Source: Paenalcaligenes hominis
GTDB lineage: Bacteria; Pseudomonadota; Gammaproteobacteria; Burkholderiales; Burkholderiaceae_B
NCBI RefSeq assembly: GCF_011927625.1
Contig: NZ_JAATIZ010000003.1
Span: 62,001 to 126,000, forward strand
Direction of reading: 5' to 3'
DNA: 64,000 nucleotides
Under the pieces are notes generated by a model. That model was not told where the DNA came from and did no database searches. It saw only the letters and a program-made list of their open reading frames with translations. This document shows positions 51,615-59,812 of this stretch, one piece after another. Within the stretch, counting starts at the first letter, position 1; each line of letters opens with the position of its first letter. The position numbers were made by a program, and so were the translations under genes.

Positions 51615-52604
51615 CTACTGCTTTAATGCTTTAACTTGTTCATAAAACTGAGCACGCAGTTCATTGTCTTTTAAGTAATGTTGATTCACTTGTTCACCCA
51701 CTTCCTTAAAGGGAGTCAGGTCAATTTCAATCACCTCTGCACCGTCCGCTTTGGCTATGGCTAAGTTTTCTTTATCAGCCTCAATAGCACGCTCAAAGCC
51801 CCACTCTTCTGCCTCTTTAATGGCTTCTAATAATAGGCTTTGCTTATCTTCATCTAAGCGATCCCAGTAGCGTTTTGAGACTACAATAACAGCAGGAAAA
51901 GCCATGTGGTTAGTAAAAGTCAAATAGGGGGCTTGTTGATGAAATTTCATCCCTACTAATGCATCCAAATCCACATCGACAGCATTTAGCAAATTAGTGG
52001 TTAAAGAAGGTGCCACCTCAGAAAGAGGCATTGCTGTAGGCGCGGCTCCATTTGCTGTCCACCAATCATTAAATATAGCGCTAGGGAAAGCGCGTATTTT
52101 TTGCCCCACTAAATCGCTAGGCGCTTTTACAGGCTTTGTCGAAAGAACATGACGCATCCCAGCAAATGCATAACCTACACCTATCATGCCATGGGCTTCT
52201 AGATTAGCTAACATTTGTTGTGCCGCCTCGAGTTGAGTTGCTTGGGTCGCATGTTTCACGTCATCAAACAGGTAAGGCATAGACCAACCGATTAATGTAT
52301 CGTCACGATTAGTCAACGCGCCTAGCGTTAATACACCTATAGGCATTGCCCCAGACTGCAGCAGGTTAATCATTTGCGCTTCAGAACCCAGTTTGCTTAG
52401 AGGGCTCACTTCAACTTTCATTGAGCCGCCACTTTTTTCCTGTACATTTTGATTAATTCGTTCGGCTACTTGATGCCATACATGGCTAGGCGGTGTGACA
52501 TGCCCTAGTTTTAATGTTTGTGCATGTGCAGGTGTTGTAAAAAATAAACTTGCACTTACCAAAGTAGCACTGAAAAAAGATAGTTTTTGTATAAATTGAA
52601 TCAT
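51615..52604 (-). CDS. TRAP transporter substrate-binding protein (DctP-type)
   Basis: A 329-residue periplasmic binding protein. ATG 52604 with AAGGACGGAG before it starts a signal peptide (MIQFIQKLSFFSATLVSA, cleavage after AHA); the longer frame that overlaps the hydroxylase gene is rejected. The DctP fold shows LKLGHVTPPSHVWH, INLLQSGAMPIGVLTLGAL, LVGQKIRAFPSAIFNDWWTANGA cut around the carboxylate-binding Arg, and AFPAVIVVSKRYWD. The conserved Arg in QKIRAFP suggests an organic-acid ligand, in keeping with hydroxybenzoate or a related acid. It is followed by a hairpin and the small permease. Confidence 0.9.
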   Translation of the reverse strand: MIQFIQKLSFFSATLVSASLFFTTPAHAQTLKLGHVTPPSHVWHQVAERINQNVQEKSGGSMKVEVSPLSKLGSEAQMINLLQSGAMPIGVLTLGALTNRDDTLIGWSMPYLFDDVKHATQATQLEAAQQMLANLEAHGMIGVGYAFAGMRHVLSTKPVKAPSDLVGQKIRAFPSAIFNDWWTANGAAPTAMPLSEVAPSLTTNLLNAVDVDLDALVGMKFHQQAPYLTFTNHMAFPAVIVVSKRYWDRLDEDKQSLLLEAIKEAEEWGFERAIEADKENLAIAKADGAEVIEIDLTPFKEVGEQVNQHYLKDNELRAQFYEQVKALKQ

Positions 52605-52657
52605 GTCTCCGTCCTTTAAACGTATTGATCTCATTGACTGATCACTGTGACAGTGTG

Positions 52658-53851
52658 CTAATCCAAACAACGTTCTGCTGTCCAGCCATATAACCACTCA
52701 AGCGAGTCATAAAACTGAGCCTGAGTTCTCCCTTGCCATAATGAGTTTCTTACTAAGCGCTCTACTCCTTTAGCATGATAAATACGCCCCATTTCCCGTG
52801 CAGAATACAATACACGGGCTGTACGCGGAATTCGTACTCGCTGGTAATCAGCAAATGCTTTTTCAAAATTAAAGTCGTGTTTGCGTACGGCGCGCCCAAG
52901 TGTCACCGCATCCTCTAGCGCCTGACAAGCACCTTGAGCTAAGTACTGGGTCATAGGGTGTGCCGCATCGCCTAAAATTGTGATTCGTCCCTGTCCCCAA
53001 GACTCAACTGGATCTCGATCAGCTGTGGCCCACCGGCGCCAAGAGTCAGGCTTATCGAGCATTTGACGCGGCAGCTCATGAATACCCTGAAAATATGACA
53101 AGACCTCTTCTTTACTGCCGTCTGTAACGCCCCATTGTTCTTGTTCTCGACTATGGAAAGTAACAACTAAGTTATATTGGCGTCCCCCGCGCAAAGGATA
53201 ATGAACCAAATGGCAATGAGGACCAGCCCAAACAACAGGTGCATTTTGCTGTAGCGCAGTGGGCATGTTGTCTACATCCACCACAGCCCGATACACCACA
53301 TGACCCGTTACTCGTACCGCATCCCCTAGGGTTTTGGCCCGCACAACAGAGCGCACCCCATCACAGCCAATCAAAGCAGCGGCATGGTGGGGTTTTCCGT
53401 GTTGGTCTATGGCTACGACACCGTTCTCATCCTGATAAATGTCACGCACTTCAGTAGAGGTTCTAAATGTGATATTAGGGTGGTTTTGTACCGCTTCCAA
53501 AATGGATAGATGAATGTCAGCACGATGAATAACCGCATACGGATTACCAAACCGCTCTCTGTAGGGAACACCCACATCAATCTCAGCGATAGGCTCTGTA
53601 CTAATCGCATCCATTAGACGAAGCTGATCGGTAAAAACCGAGCGCGCTCGTGCTGTGTCTCCTACCCCTAATGCATCAAGTGCTGCAAACGCATTAGCGC
53701 CTAACTGAATTCCAGCGCCTATTTCTCCAATTTGACTGGCTTGTTCTAATACCTCGACCTGAAGCCCTTCAAGCGCTAAGGCTTGAGCTGCAGCTAAGCC
53801 ACCAATGCCACCGCCAATGATCACTACCTTTTGATCTGTGCCGAATCTCAT
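52658..53851 (-). CDS. 3-hydroxybenzoate 6-hydroxylase
   Basis: FAD-dependent class A monooxygenase (397 residues) that converts 3-hydroxybenzoate to gentisate with NADH. The FAD GxGxxG motif is GGGIGG (13-18), the DG motif is GCDGVRS (162-168) and the second FAD motif is GDAAHPM (294-300). The region TQYLAQGACQALEDAVTLG and the whole length fit 3HB6H/NagX/XlnD-type enzymes; salicylate 5- or 1-hydroxylase is the alternative. Linkage to gentisate dioxygenase, maleylpyruvate isomerase and fumarylpyruvate hydrolase supports the 3-hydroxybenzoate assignment. Confidence 0.85.
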   Translation of the reverse strand: MRFGTDQKVVIIGGGIGGLAAAQALALEGLQVEVLEQASQIGEIGAGIQLGANAFAALDALGVGDTARARSVFTDQLRLMDAISTEPIAEIDVGVPYRERFGNPYAVIHRADIHLSILEAVQNHPNITFRTSTEVRDIYQDENGVVAIDQHGKPHHAAALIGCDGVRSVVRAKTLGDAVRVTGHVVYRAVVDVDNMPTALQQNAPVVWAGPHCHLVHYPLRGGRQYNLVVTFHSREQEQWGVTDGSKEEVLSYFQGIHELPRQMLDKPDSWRRWATADRDPVESWGQGRITILGDAAHPMTQYLAQGACQALEDAVTLGRAVRKHDFNFEKAFADYQRVRIPRTARVLYSAREMGRIYHAKGVERLVRNSLWQGRTQAQFYDSLEWLYGWTAERCLD

Positions 53852-53860
53852 ATGGCCTCC

Positions 53861-54505
53861 CTAGGTAATAAAATCAGGCTGCTCTTTAGGCTGAGCACGC
53901 TGAAACGCCTCATGCGTAATAGCCTGTTGATAAACAGATACTAAACGAGGAAAAGCGCTTAAATCACAACCCATGCGCTCGGCATTGGCTAACTGTGGCA
54001 CTAAACAGCAATCAGCTAGAGTTGGCTGATTTCCAAAACACCAAATCCCATGCCCATGCGCTTCGAGTAAACGTTCTGCCATAGCTAAACCGTCTTGTAC
54101 CCAATGGGCATACCACTCGTCTCTCTGTACGTCTGTGAGCTTTAACTCGCTTTGTAAGTAACGCAACACGCGTAAGTTATTAATAGGGTGGATATCACAG
54201 CTAATAACGGAGGCGAATTCAAGAATCCGGGCACGTTGTATTACATCATCAGGCAACAACCGATACGTATCCGGGTATTTTTGATCTAAGTAATCCAAAA
54301 TAGCCATAGACTGCCCTAAAACAAAACCGGCGTCATCTAAGGCGGGCACTGCTGCTGATGGATTCACTTTTCTTACATATTCATCTGCACGATTTGCTAA
54401 TGTTCGGATGTTGACACCCTCGTATGTGTATTCCAACCCTTTTAAAGCAAGAGCGATACGAACTCGATAAGAGGTAGAACTATTAAAAAAACTGTAGAGT
54501 TTCAC
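53861..54505 (-). CDS. maiA: Maleylpyruvate/maleylacetoacetate isomerase (zeta-class GST)
   Basis: Glutathione-dependent isomerase (214 residues) expected to convert maleylpyruvate to fumarylpyruvate. The zeta GST motif SSTSYRVRIALALKG follows a VKLYSFFN start; N-terminal NPSAAVPAL and QSMAILDYLD bind glutathione. GTG at 54505 has a GGAG site eight bases before it and gives the usual family N-terminus, so it is preferred over the ATG at 54529 inside the upstream gene. Next to gentisate dioxygenase, so maleylpyruvate rather than maleylacetoacetate is the likely substrate. Confidence 0.88.
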   Translation of the reverse strand: MKLYSFFNSSTSYRVRIALALKGLEYTYEGVNIRTLANRADEYVRKVNPSAAVPALDDAGFVLGQSMAILDYLDQKYPDTYRLLPDDVIQRARILEFASVISCDIHPINNLRVLRYLQSELKLTDVQRDEWYAHWVQDGLAMAERLLEAHGHGIWCFGNQPTLADCCLVPQLANAERMGCDLSAFPRLVSVYQQAITHEAFQRAQPKEQPDFIT

Positions 54506-54518
54506 GCTCTGTCTCCGT

Positions 54519-55217
54519 TTACTTAACATCTACAACTAAATTACCCAGCCCATCTACACCAACACGCATTTGCTGACCACGCTCTACAGGGCCAACCCCC
54601 TCTGGAGTACCGGTAAAAATTAAGTCACCTGGCTCAAGATGAAATAAGGTAGATAAATAAGCCACGGTTTCTGCTACAGACCAAATAAGTTTATTAATAT
54701 CGCTACGTTGACGATCTACACCATCTACTGTTAGCCAAATTTCTCCTTGCTCTAAGTGACCAATCTCACTGGCTGGATAAATAGGGCCCATAGGTGCAGA
54801 GTGATCAAATGCTTTACCAATTTCCCATGGGCGTCCCATCTCGCGCATTTTCATTTGTAAGTCACGACGAGTCATGTCTAGACCAACGGCATATCCCCAG
54901 ACATGGTCGAGCGCATCAGTCACAGCAATGTTGGATCCCGCCTTGCCGATAACCGCTACCAACTCGGCTTCATAATGCAAGTTTTTTGTTTCAGAGGGGT
55001 AAGGGAAAGCATAGCTCTCACCGTGTTGAACAGGAACAACGGCATCTGCCGGTTTACAAAAGAAAAAAGGCGGTTCACGGTTTGGATCAAAACCCATTTC
55101 AATCGCATGAGCAGCATAGTTTCGCCCAACACAATACACGCGGCGAACAGCTATTTTTTGATCGCTATTTACAACAGGAACGGCAACTACTGCTGGGGGA
55201 GTAAATACATAAGTCAT
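54519..55217 (-). CDS. Fumarylpyruvate hydrolase (FAH family)
   Basis: A 232-residue fumarylacetoacetate-hydrolase-family protein that splits fumarylpyruvate into fumarate and pyruvate, the last step of the gentisate pathway. FAH landmarks are YCVGRNYAAHAIEMG, FFFCKPADAVV, the metal-binding LHYEAELVAVIG, GYAVGLDMTRRDLQ, GKAFDHSAPMGP and DLIFTGTPEGVGPV. The short length and order match NagK-type fumarylpyruvate hydrolases. It lies 20 nt after gentisate dioxygenase and 13 nt before the isomerase GTG. Confidence 0.92.
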   Translation of the reverse strand: MTYVFTPPAVVAVPVVNSDQKIAVRRVYCVGRNYAAHAIEMGFDPNREPPFFFCKPADAVVPVQHGESYAFPYPSETKNLHYEAELVAVIGKAGSNIAVTDALDHVWGYAVGLDMTRRDLQMKMREMGRPWEIGKAFDHSAPMGPIYPASEIGHLEQGEIWLTVDGVDRQRSDINKLIWSVAETVAYLSTLFHLEPGDLIFTGTPEGVGPVERGQQMRVGVDGLGNLVVDVK

Positions 55218-55237
55218 TTTTTTCCTCTGTTTTAAAT

Positions 55238-56269
55238 TTATTCACGCAACTCACGATGCAAATTCAAGGCTTGCTGTACAGGACGATCGGAATAACTAAA
55301 AAGCACAATGTCCTCTTGAGCCTCTAAGCGCACTGCGCTCCATGACGGCACCACAAATACATCACGCGGTGTAAATGAAAACACAGCATCATCGATATAG
55401 ACCACGCCGGCTCCTTCCACCACAGTAAATACCGTGGCATCCGTACTTCTATAGGTGCGCCCTTTAAAGCCTTTAGGTAAATACTGCATAAAAGTTGCCA
55501 TCGTAGGCATGGCAGAGCCCCCTGTAACAGGGTTGATATACTGCAACTTGGCACCATCCCAGTCATCCAGCGCTTCAAATCGGTATAACTGATCTAACGC
55601 CTCGCGTGTGCGGTCGTATGGATAACTAAAAATAGGAGAAGTTGGGTCAGAAGCCTGATGTCGCACAGGGGCCATGTTATGCCCAAACTGCGTAAAGCTG
55701 AGTCCCTCTGGACGCTCTATAGGTTGAGTAGCCTGTCCTAGATTCTCAGCAAAGCCAGCATCTAAGTGCATTAGTAAAGGAATATCTAACCCATCAAGCC
55801 AAACAACAGGTTCGCCTCCCTCTTCTAGACTAGGGTTGCCATGGTCATGCCACTTCCATGATGGCGTAATAATAAAATCGCCTGGGCTCATGGTAGTTCG
55901 TTCACCGTTTACCGCTGTCCATGCCCCCTTGCCTTCCATCACAAAACGTAACGCAGATTGGGTGTGGCGATGACTAGGCGCTATTTCACCAGGCAAAATA
56001 AGCTGCAAGCCTGCATAAAGTGTTGAGGTAATGCTGGACTTTCCAGTTAGACCTGGATTTTCTAAAACCAAAACGCGCCGTATGGCCTCTTCGGCTGTAA
56101 TCAGTTCTCCGGCTTGCATTACATAGGGACGTAACGCTTCGTATTTCCACAACGTCGGTACTGCCTTGGAATGAGGCTGAGCAGGTACTAAATTGCTTAA
56201 CGATAACCATAGAGGTGCCAAATTTTCTTTGGTTAGTAATTCATAATATTCCTGTCTAGATGTCATCAT
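55238..56269 (-). CDS. gtdA: Gentisate 1,2-dioxygenase
   Basis: Fe(II) bicupin dioxygenase (343 residues) that opens gentisate to maleylpyruvate. The first cupin carries the iron ligands in APSHRHTQSALRFV (H100, H102) and WKWHDHG (H141/H143); the second cupin (about 240-340) ends LFSYSDRPVQQAL. AAGGAGGGG immediately precedes a double ATG at 56269/56266. It is the first gene of the minus-strand catabolic unit and is divergent from the LysR gene. Confidence 0.95.
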   Translation of the reverse strand: MMTSRQEYYELLTKENLAPLWLSLSNLVPAQPHSKAVPTLWKYEALRPYVMQAGELITAEEAIRRVLVLENPGLTGKSSITSTLYAGLQLILPGEIAPSHRHTQSALRFVMEGKGAWTAVNGERTTMSPGDFIITPSWKWHDHGNPSLEEGGEPVVWLDGLDIPLLMHLDAGFAENLGQATQPIERPEGLSFTQFGHNMAPVRHQASDPTSPIFSYPYDRTREALDQLYRFEALDDWDGAKLQYINPVTGGSAMPTMATFMQYLPKGFKGRTYRSTDATVFTVVEGAGVVYIDDAVFSFTPRDVFVVPSWSAVRLEAQEDIVLFSYSDRPVQQALNLHRELRE

Positions 56270-56301
56270 GCACCCCTCCTTATCGCCTTACGCTTACATT
56301 A

Positions 56302-56327
56302 AGTATGTCTTTATTTTTTATAGTATG
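56302..56327. promoter_or_regulatory. Direct AGTATG repeats in the gtdA/lysR spacer
   Basis: AGTATG occurs at 56302-56307 and 56322-56327, exactly 20 bp apart, in the 109-bp A/T-rich divergent spacer. Two helical turns of spacing suit a LysR tetramer or the RNA polymerase boundary. On the minus strand TTTACC and CATACT, 17 bp apart, could be the gtdA promoter. Weak call. Confidence 0.35.
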
Positions 56328-56378
56328 CGTTGTTAGATATGACAGGTAAAATTATATTTTTAACACTGGTATAACATA

Positions 56379-57335
56379 ATGATCATAGGTACAGATTGGA
56401 CACAACGTTTACGATTACGCCATTTAGACATTATTTTGCACTTAGCACAGACAGGAAATATCAGTCACACAGCTCAGGCATTGAACATGACACAGCCCGG
56501 CATATCACGTTGGTTAAAAGAAATCGAAGAAGACATTGGCCTAGTATTGTTTGAGCGTCATGCTAGAGGCTTACGTCCTACAGAAAACGGGGCGGTGTTG
56601 GTTCAACATGCTCGACGTATTGTCGCCAACCTCAATTTAACTCGTGATGATTTACTAGCGCGTCAAAAAGAAGGAAGCGGACTCGTTAATGTCGGGAGTA
56701 CAGGCGCAGCCACCGTAGAAACAGTGCCTATGGCTATCTTAGAGTTACTTACGACCTATCCTAAAACGCGTGTCTCTATTTTAGAAGGCACGATGGATCA
56801 ACTTATTAAAAAATTGTATGCCGAAGAGCTAGATATCGTAGTAGGCCGCTCAGCTCCTGAACTAGTAAACGACGATATTGACTATGAAACACTATATATG
56901 GAGCCACTACAGTTTATTGCACGTCCACAGCACCCTCTAGCACAAAAAACCACCATACAATGGCAAGATGTCGCTCAGTACCGTTGGGTTATTTGGCCTA
57001 AAAATACGCCTATTCGACAAGACATAGAACGTGCTTTAGTCGCTGATAAGCAGTTTTTACCCCATGATTATCTTGAGTCTAATTCCACCTTGATGAATAT
57101 CACTTTATTAAATAACAGTGATTACATTAGTGTGGCGTCAGCGCGTACAGCTAAACGACTCCACCATTTGAACGCCATTAGTATTCTCAACTTGCCACTT
57201 TCTGGTTTTGGATCGGTATCGATGTTTTGGCGTATTGACGCCACGAGTCGCCTTGCTGTTACTCAAACTATTCAAGCCCTACGCAATGTTAGTCAACAAT
57301 ACCAAGATCGACTCAACCTCAACCACAACACTTAA
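56379..57335 (+). CDS. LysR-family regulator of the gentisate cluster
   Basis: A 318-residue LysR-type transcription factor. The N-terminal helix-turn-helix is RHLDIILHLAQTGNISHTAQALNMTQPGISRWLKEIEEDIG (quoted in parts: the recognition helix is MTQPGISRWLKEIE) and the effector domain begins near residue 95 with VNVGSTGAATVETVPMAI. It is divergent from gtdA, the standard position for an activator of the adjacent pathway; the effector is probably gentisate or 3-hydroxybenzoate. No clear ribosome site precedes ATG 56379. It ends 1 nt before the right copy of the 36-bp repeat. Confidence 0.88.
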   Translation: MIIGTDWTQRLRLRHLDIILHLAQTGNISHTAQALNMTQPGISRWLKEIEEDIGLVLFERHARGLRPTENGAVLVQHARRIVANLNLTRDDLLARQKEGSGLVNVGSTGAATVETVPMAILELLTTYPKTRVSILEGTMDQLIKKLYAEELDIVVGRSAPELVNDDIDYETLYMEPLQFIARPQHPLAQKTTIQWQDVAQYRWVIWPKNTPIRQDIERALVADKQFLPHDYLESNSTLMNITLLNNSDYISVASARTAKRLHHLNAISILNLPLSGFGSVSMFWRIDATSRLAVTQTIQALRNVSQQYQDRLNLNHNT

Positions 57336-57336
57336 A

Positions 57337-57372
57337 TGATTTGCCCCTAGGTTGCACCTAGGGGCTTTTTTT
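57337..57372 (+). repeat. Right copy of the 36-bp terminator repeat
   Basis: Identical over 36 bases to 49749-49784 (GCCCCTAGGT/ACCTAGGGGC hairpin plus T tract), with one extra T. It ends the lysR gene and marks the right edge of the gentisate module, followed at 57385 by the end of the ABC transporter genes. Confidence 0.9.
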
Positions 57373-57384
57373 TATTTAATCCCA

Positions 57385-58083
57385 TTAAAAAATGAGTTGC
57401 TCAAGCTCGTCTGGTTTTTCTAAGAGGGGAGCACTGGCTCCGTAATACACACTCTGACCTCGGTCTAGTACCAAGGCCTGCTCAGTAATAGATAAGGTCA
57501 TCCGTGCATGTTGCTCTACCATAATGACGGTAAGCCCTTCTTCTTGGATAAGTCGTTTAATAACGGCCAGTAGCTCTTGGACGATAATTGGCGCTAGGCC
57601 TTCCATGGGTTCATCTAATAACAACAATGTCGGGTTGAGCATTAATGCCCGGGCAATAGCTACCATTTGCTGCTCGCCTCCAGACAGCTGATTCCCCATG
57701 TTTTGACTGCGTTCTTGCAAACGCGGAAATAACTGATAAATGGTAGATAGATTCCAACGCCCCGGTCGGGCAATCACCGTTAAATGTTCTTCAACAGTCA
57801 ATGAAGGGAACATATAGCGTTCTTGAGGTACCCACCCTATGCCAAGCTCGGCCCGTTGATGTGTGGGTACATTTAACAGCGAACGGCCTTGCCAATGAAT
57901 ATGCCCTCCTTGATGAGTATTTAAACCCATTAGAGCTAAGAGTAAGGTAGATTTACCCACCCCATTGCGACCCAATAACGCCAAGCTTTGCCCTTCGGCT
58001 AGACTAAACGATACGCCCTCTAGAATACGGGACTGACCATAGCCGGCATACAATGACTCGACTTCCAGCCACGGCTTAGACAT
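57385..58083 (-). CDS. Branched-chain-type ABC transporter ATPase (LivF-like)
   Basis: A 232-residue cytosolic ATPase of the HAAT (LIV) importer family. Walker A is GRNGVGKST (38-46), the signature LSGGEQQMVAIARAL and Walker B LLLLDEPMEGLAP follow. LivF proteins lack the C-terminal extension seen in LivG. It overlaps the LivG-like gene by 8 nt and is last in the unit binding protein, livH, livM, livG, livF. With a Rieske oxygenase upstream, the cargo is more likely an aromatic acid than leucine. Confidence 0.92.
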   Translation of the reverse strand: MSKPWLEVESLYAGYGQSRILEGVSFSLAEGQSLALLGRNGVGKSTLLLALMGLNTHQGGHIHWQGRSLLNVPTHQRAELGIGWVPQERYMFPSLTVEEHLTVIARPGRWNLSTIYQLFPRLQERSQNMGNQLSGGEQQMVAIARALMLNPTLLLLDEPMEGLAPIIVQELLAVIKRLIQEEGLTVIMVEQHARMTLSITEQALVLDRGQSVYYGASAPLLEKPDELEQLIF

Positions 58084-58825
58084 GACTTTCTCCTAGATAA
58101 ACTTCTTTGACGCGGGGGTCGTTAGCAATTTGCTCTGGTGTGCCTTGGGCAAAGCACTGTCCCCCAACCAACACCGTAATAAAATCCGCAAACTGAAACA
58201 CTAAGTTCATGTCGTGTTCGATAAACAATACCGTTACGTCCTTGGGCAAGGCTGCAATAACAGTAAAAAGTTCAGCGCTTTCCTGAGTAGGAATCCCAGC
58301 GGCGGGTTCATCTAATAAAAGGATTTTGGGTTTGGTGGCTAAGGCTAATGCGATTTCTAATAAACGCTGTTTACCATACGGCAGGGCTCGCGTTAGCTCA
58401 TGGGCTTGCTGTGCTAACTGCAGGGTAGTTAATAACAGCATGGCCTCATCAAGCGCCGCATGATGAGCCGTGGCGGGCTTAAACCAATGACGGTACAACC
58501 CATCACGCTCGCTAATCACTAATAACACCGACTGCAAGACCGTTAAGCCCGCAAAGAGCGTGTTAATTTGAAAAGTGCGCGTCATGCCCAAGCGAACCCG
58601 TTGGTGCTGAGGCAATGCCGTAATATTTTGATCGCCTAAGAACACACTGCCAGTGGTAGGGCTTAAAACGCCGGTTAACAAGTTAATAAAGGTGGTCTTG
58701 CCTGCGCCGTTAGGGCCAATAATGGCGTGACGCGCCCCCGCATTAAAACGCAGGCTAAGGTTGGCATTCGCCTGAAACGTGCCCCATGTTTTACCTAAGT
58801 TTTCGGTATATAAATCGTGGCTCAT
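58076..58825 (-). CDS. Branched-chain-type ABC transporter ATPase (LivG-like)
   Basis: A 249-residue ATPase. Walker A is GPNGAGKTT (37-45), the signature region is the LivG form LPYGKQRLLEIALALA, and Walker B is ILLLDEPAAGIP. The C-terminal IANDPRVKEVYLGE is typical of LivG. It overlaps livM by 4 nt (58822-58825) and livF by 8 nt, so the three are translationally coupled. Confidence 0.92.
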   Translation of the reverse strand: MSHDLYTENLGKTWGTFQANANLSLRFNAGARHAIIGPNGAGKTTFINLLTGVLSPTTGSVFLGDQNITALPQHQRVRLGMTRTFQINTLFAGLTVLQSVLLVISERDGLYRHWFKPATAHHAALDEAMLLLTTLQLAQQAHELTRALPYGKQRLLEIALALATKPKILLLDEPAAGIPTQESAELFTVIAALPKDVTVLFIEHDMNLVFQFADFITVLVGGQCFAQGTPEQIANDPRVKEVYLGESHV

Positions 58826-59811
58826 CGTTGTTCCTTTGCCTTTTTAGCACGCCAGTTTTGATACACACCTATCATGCCGCCTCGTCCTACCATAACAATG
58901 ATGACGAGCAATAAACCAATCCAAAACTGCCAATACACTGGGTTAATACTGGCCACTTTATCCTGGACCAAAACAAACACTCCAGCGCCTAATAATGCGC
59001 CATATAAATGCCCGGCTCCGCCTAAGACCAACATAATTAAGACATCGGCAGATCGATGAAAGCTAACGGCATCTAAGCCGACAAACTGAGTCGTTTGCGC
59101 CATTAATGCGCCAGCCAAACCAGCTAGGCCTGCACTGATGGTATAAACAGTGCGTAAGCGACGCTGGACTGACACCCCAATTGCGGGCATGCGGTTCACC
59201 CCTTCGCGGATGGCAATTAAGCTTAGGCCAAAGGTTGAGTTCACCAAACGCTGCAACAGCAAAAAACTGAGCAGTAACACCACATAGCTGTAGACAAATG
59301 CCGTTTTGCCTTCGAGATCAAACTCGAATAAGCCAAACAAAGGGCTCATGCTAATGCCCCATAAGCCATCAATGCCACCCGTAATACTGACGGCTTTGTT
59401 AGCAAACTCGTAAAGCATTAAACACATGCCTAAGGTAACCATCAGGCGAGTCAGGTCTTGACCTCGTACCACCAAAAAGCTGCTTATCCAGCCTGCCACA
59501 GCAGCTACCGCTACACCAATAGCCAGACCCGACAACGGTTCACCCCAGCCATGCATAGAAAGTAAGCCCGCACTGTAGGCACCCAGCCCAAAGAAGGCAG
59601 CATGACCTAAAGACACCACACCGGCATAGCCCAACAATAAGTCTAACGACAAGGCGAATAAGCCCAAAATCATGACTTGCACGGCTAATAGCAAATAGCC
59701 TGGTGCGAAAAAGAAAGCCAACCAAGGCAATAGCCAAAACACCACAGCCGCGACTTGACGCTGGGTACGAGGGCCGCGTAGAACGGATGCGTTTTTGAGA
59801 GAAGTGTTCAT
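58822..59811 (-). CDS. Branched-chain-type ABC transporter permease (LivM-like)
   Basis: A 329-residue inner-membrane permease with about nine TM helices. LivM landmarks are LLLGYAGVVSLGHAAFFGLGAYSAG, FNL-like LLLQRLVNSTFGLSLIAIREGVNRMPAIGV and GLAGALMAQTTQFVG, then MLVLGGAGHLYGALLGAGVFV. It is separated from livH by one base and overlaps livG. A short basic tail ends the protein (NWRAKKAKEQR). Confidence 0.92.
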   Translation of the reverse strand: MNTSLKNASVLRGPRTQRQVAAVVFWLLPWLAFFFAPGYLLLAVQVMILGLFALSLDLLLGYAGVVSLGHAAFFGLGAYSAGLLSMHGWGEPLSGLAIGVAVAAVAGWISSFLVVRGQDLTRLMVTLGMCLMLYEFANKAVSITGGIDGLWGISMSPLFGLFEFDLEGKTAFVYSYVVLLLSFLLLQRLVNSTFGLSLIAIREGVNRMPAIGVSVQRRLRTVYTISAGLAGLAGALMAQTTQFVGLDAVSFHRSADVLIMLVLGGAGHLYGALLGAGVFVLVQDKVASINPVYWQFWIGLLLVIIVMVGRGGMIGVYQNWRAKKAKEQR

Positions 59812-59812
59812 C

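Noticed and set aside
52605-52697. N-terminal extension of the TRAP binding protein overlapping the hydroxylase gene
   Set aside because: The internal ATG 52604 has a good ribosome site and starts the signal peptide; the extension would hide it.
54903-55235. 110-residue plus-strand frame over fumarylpyruvate hydrolase
   Set aside because: Fully opposite a conserved enzyme gene, with no start signals.
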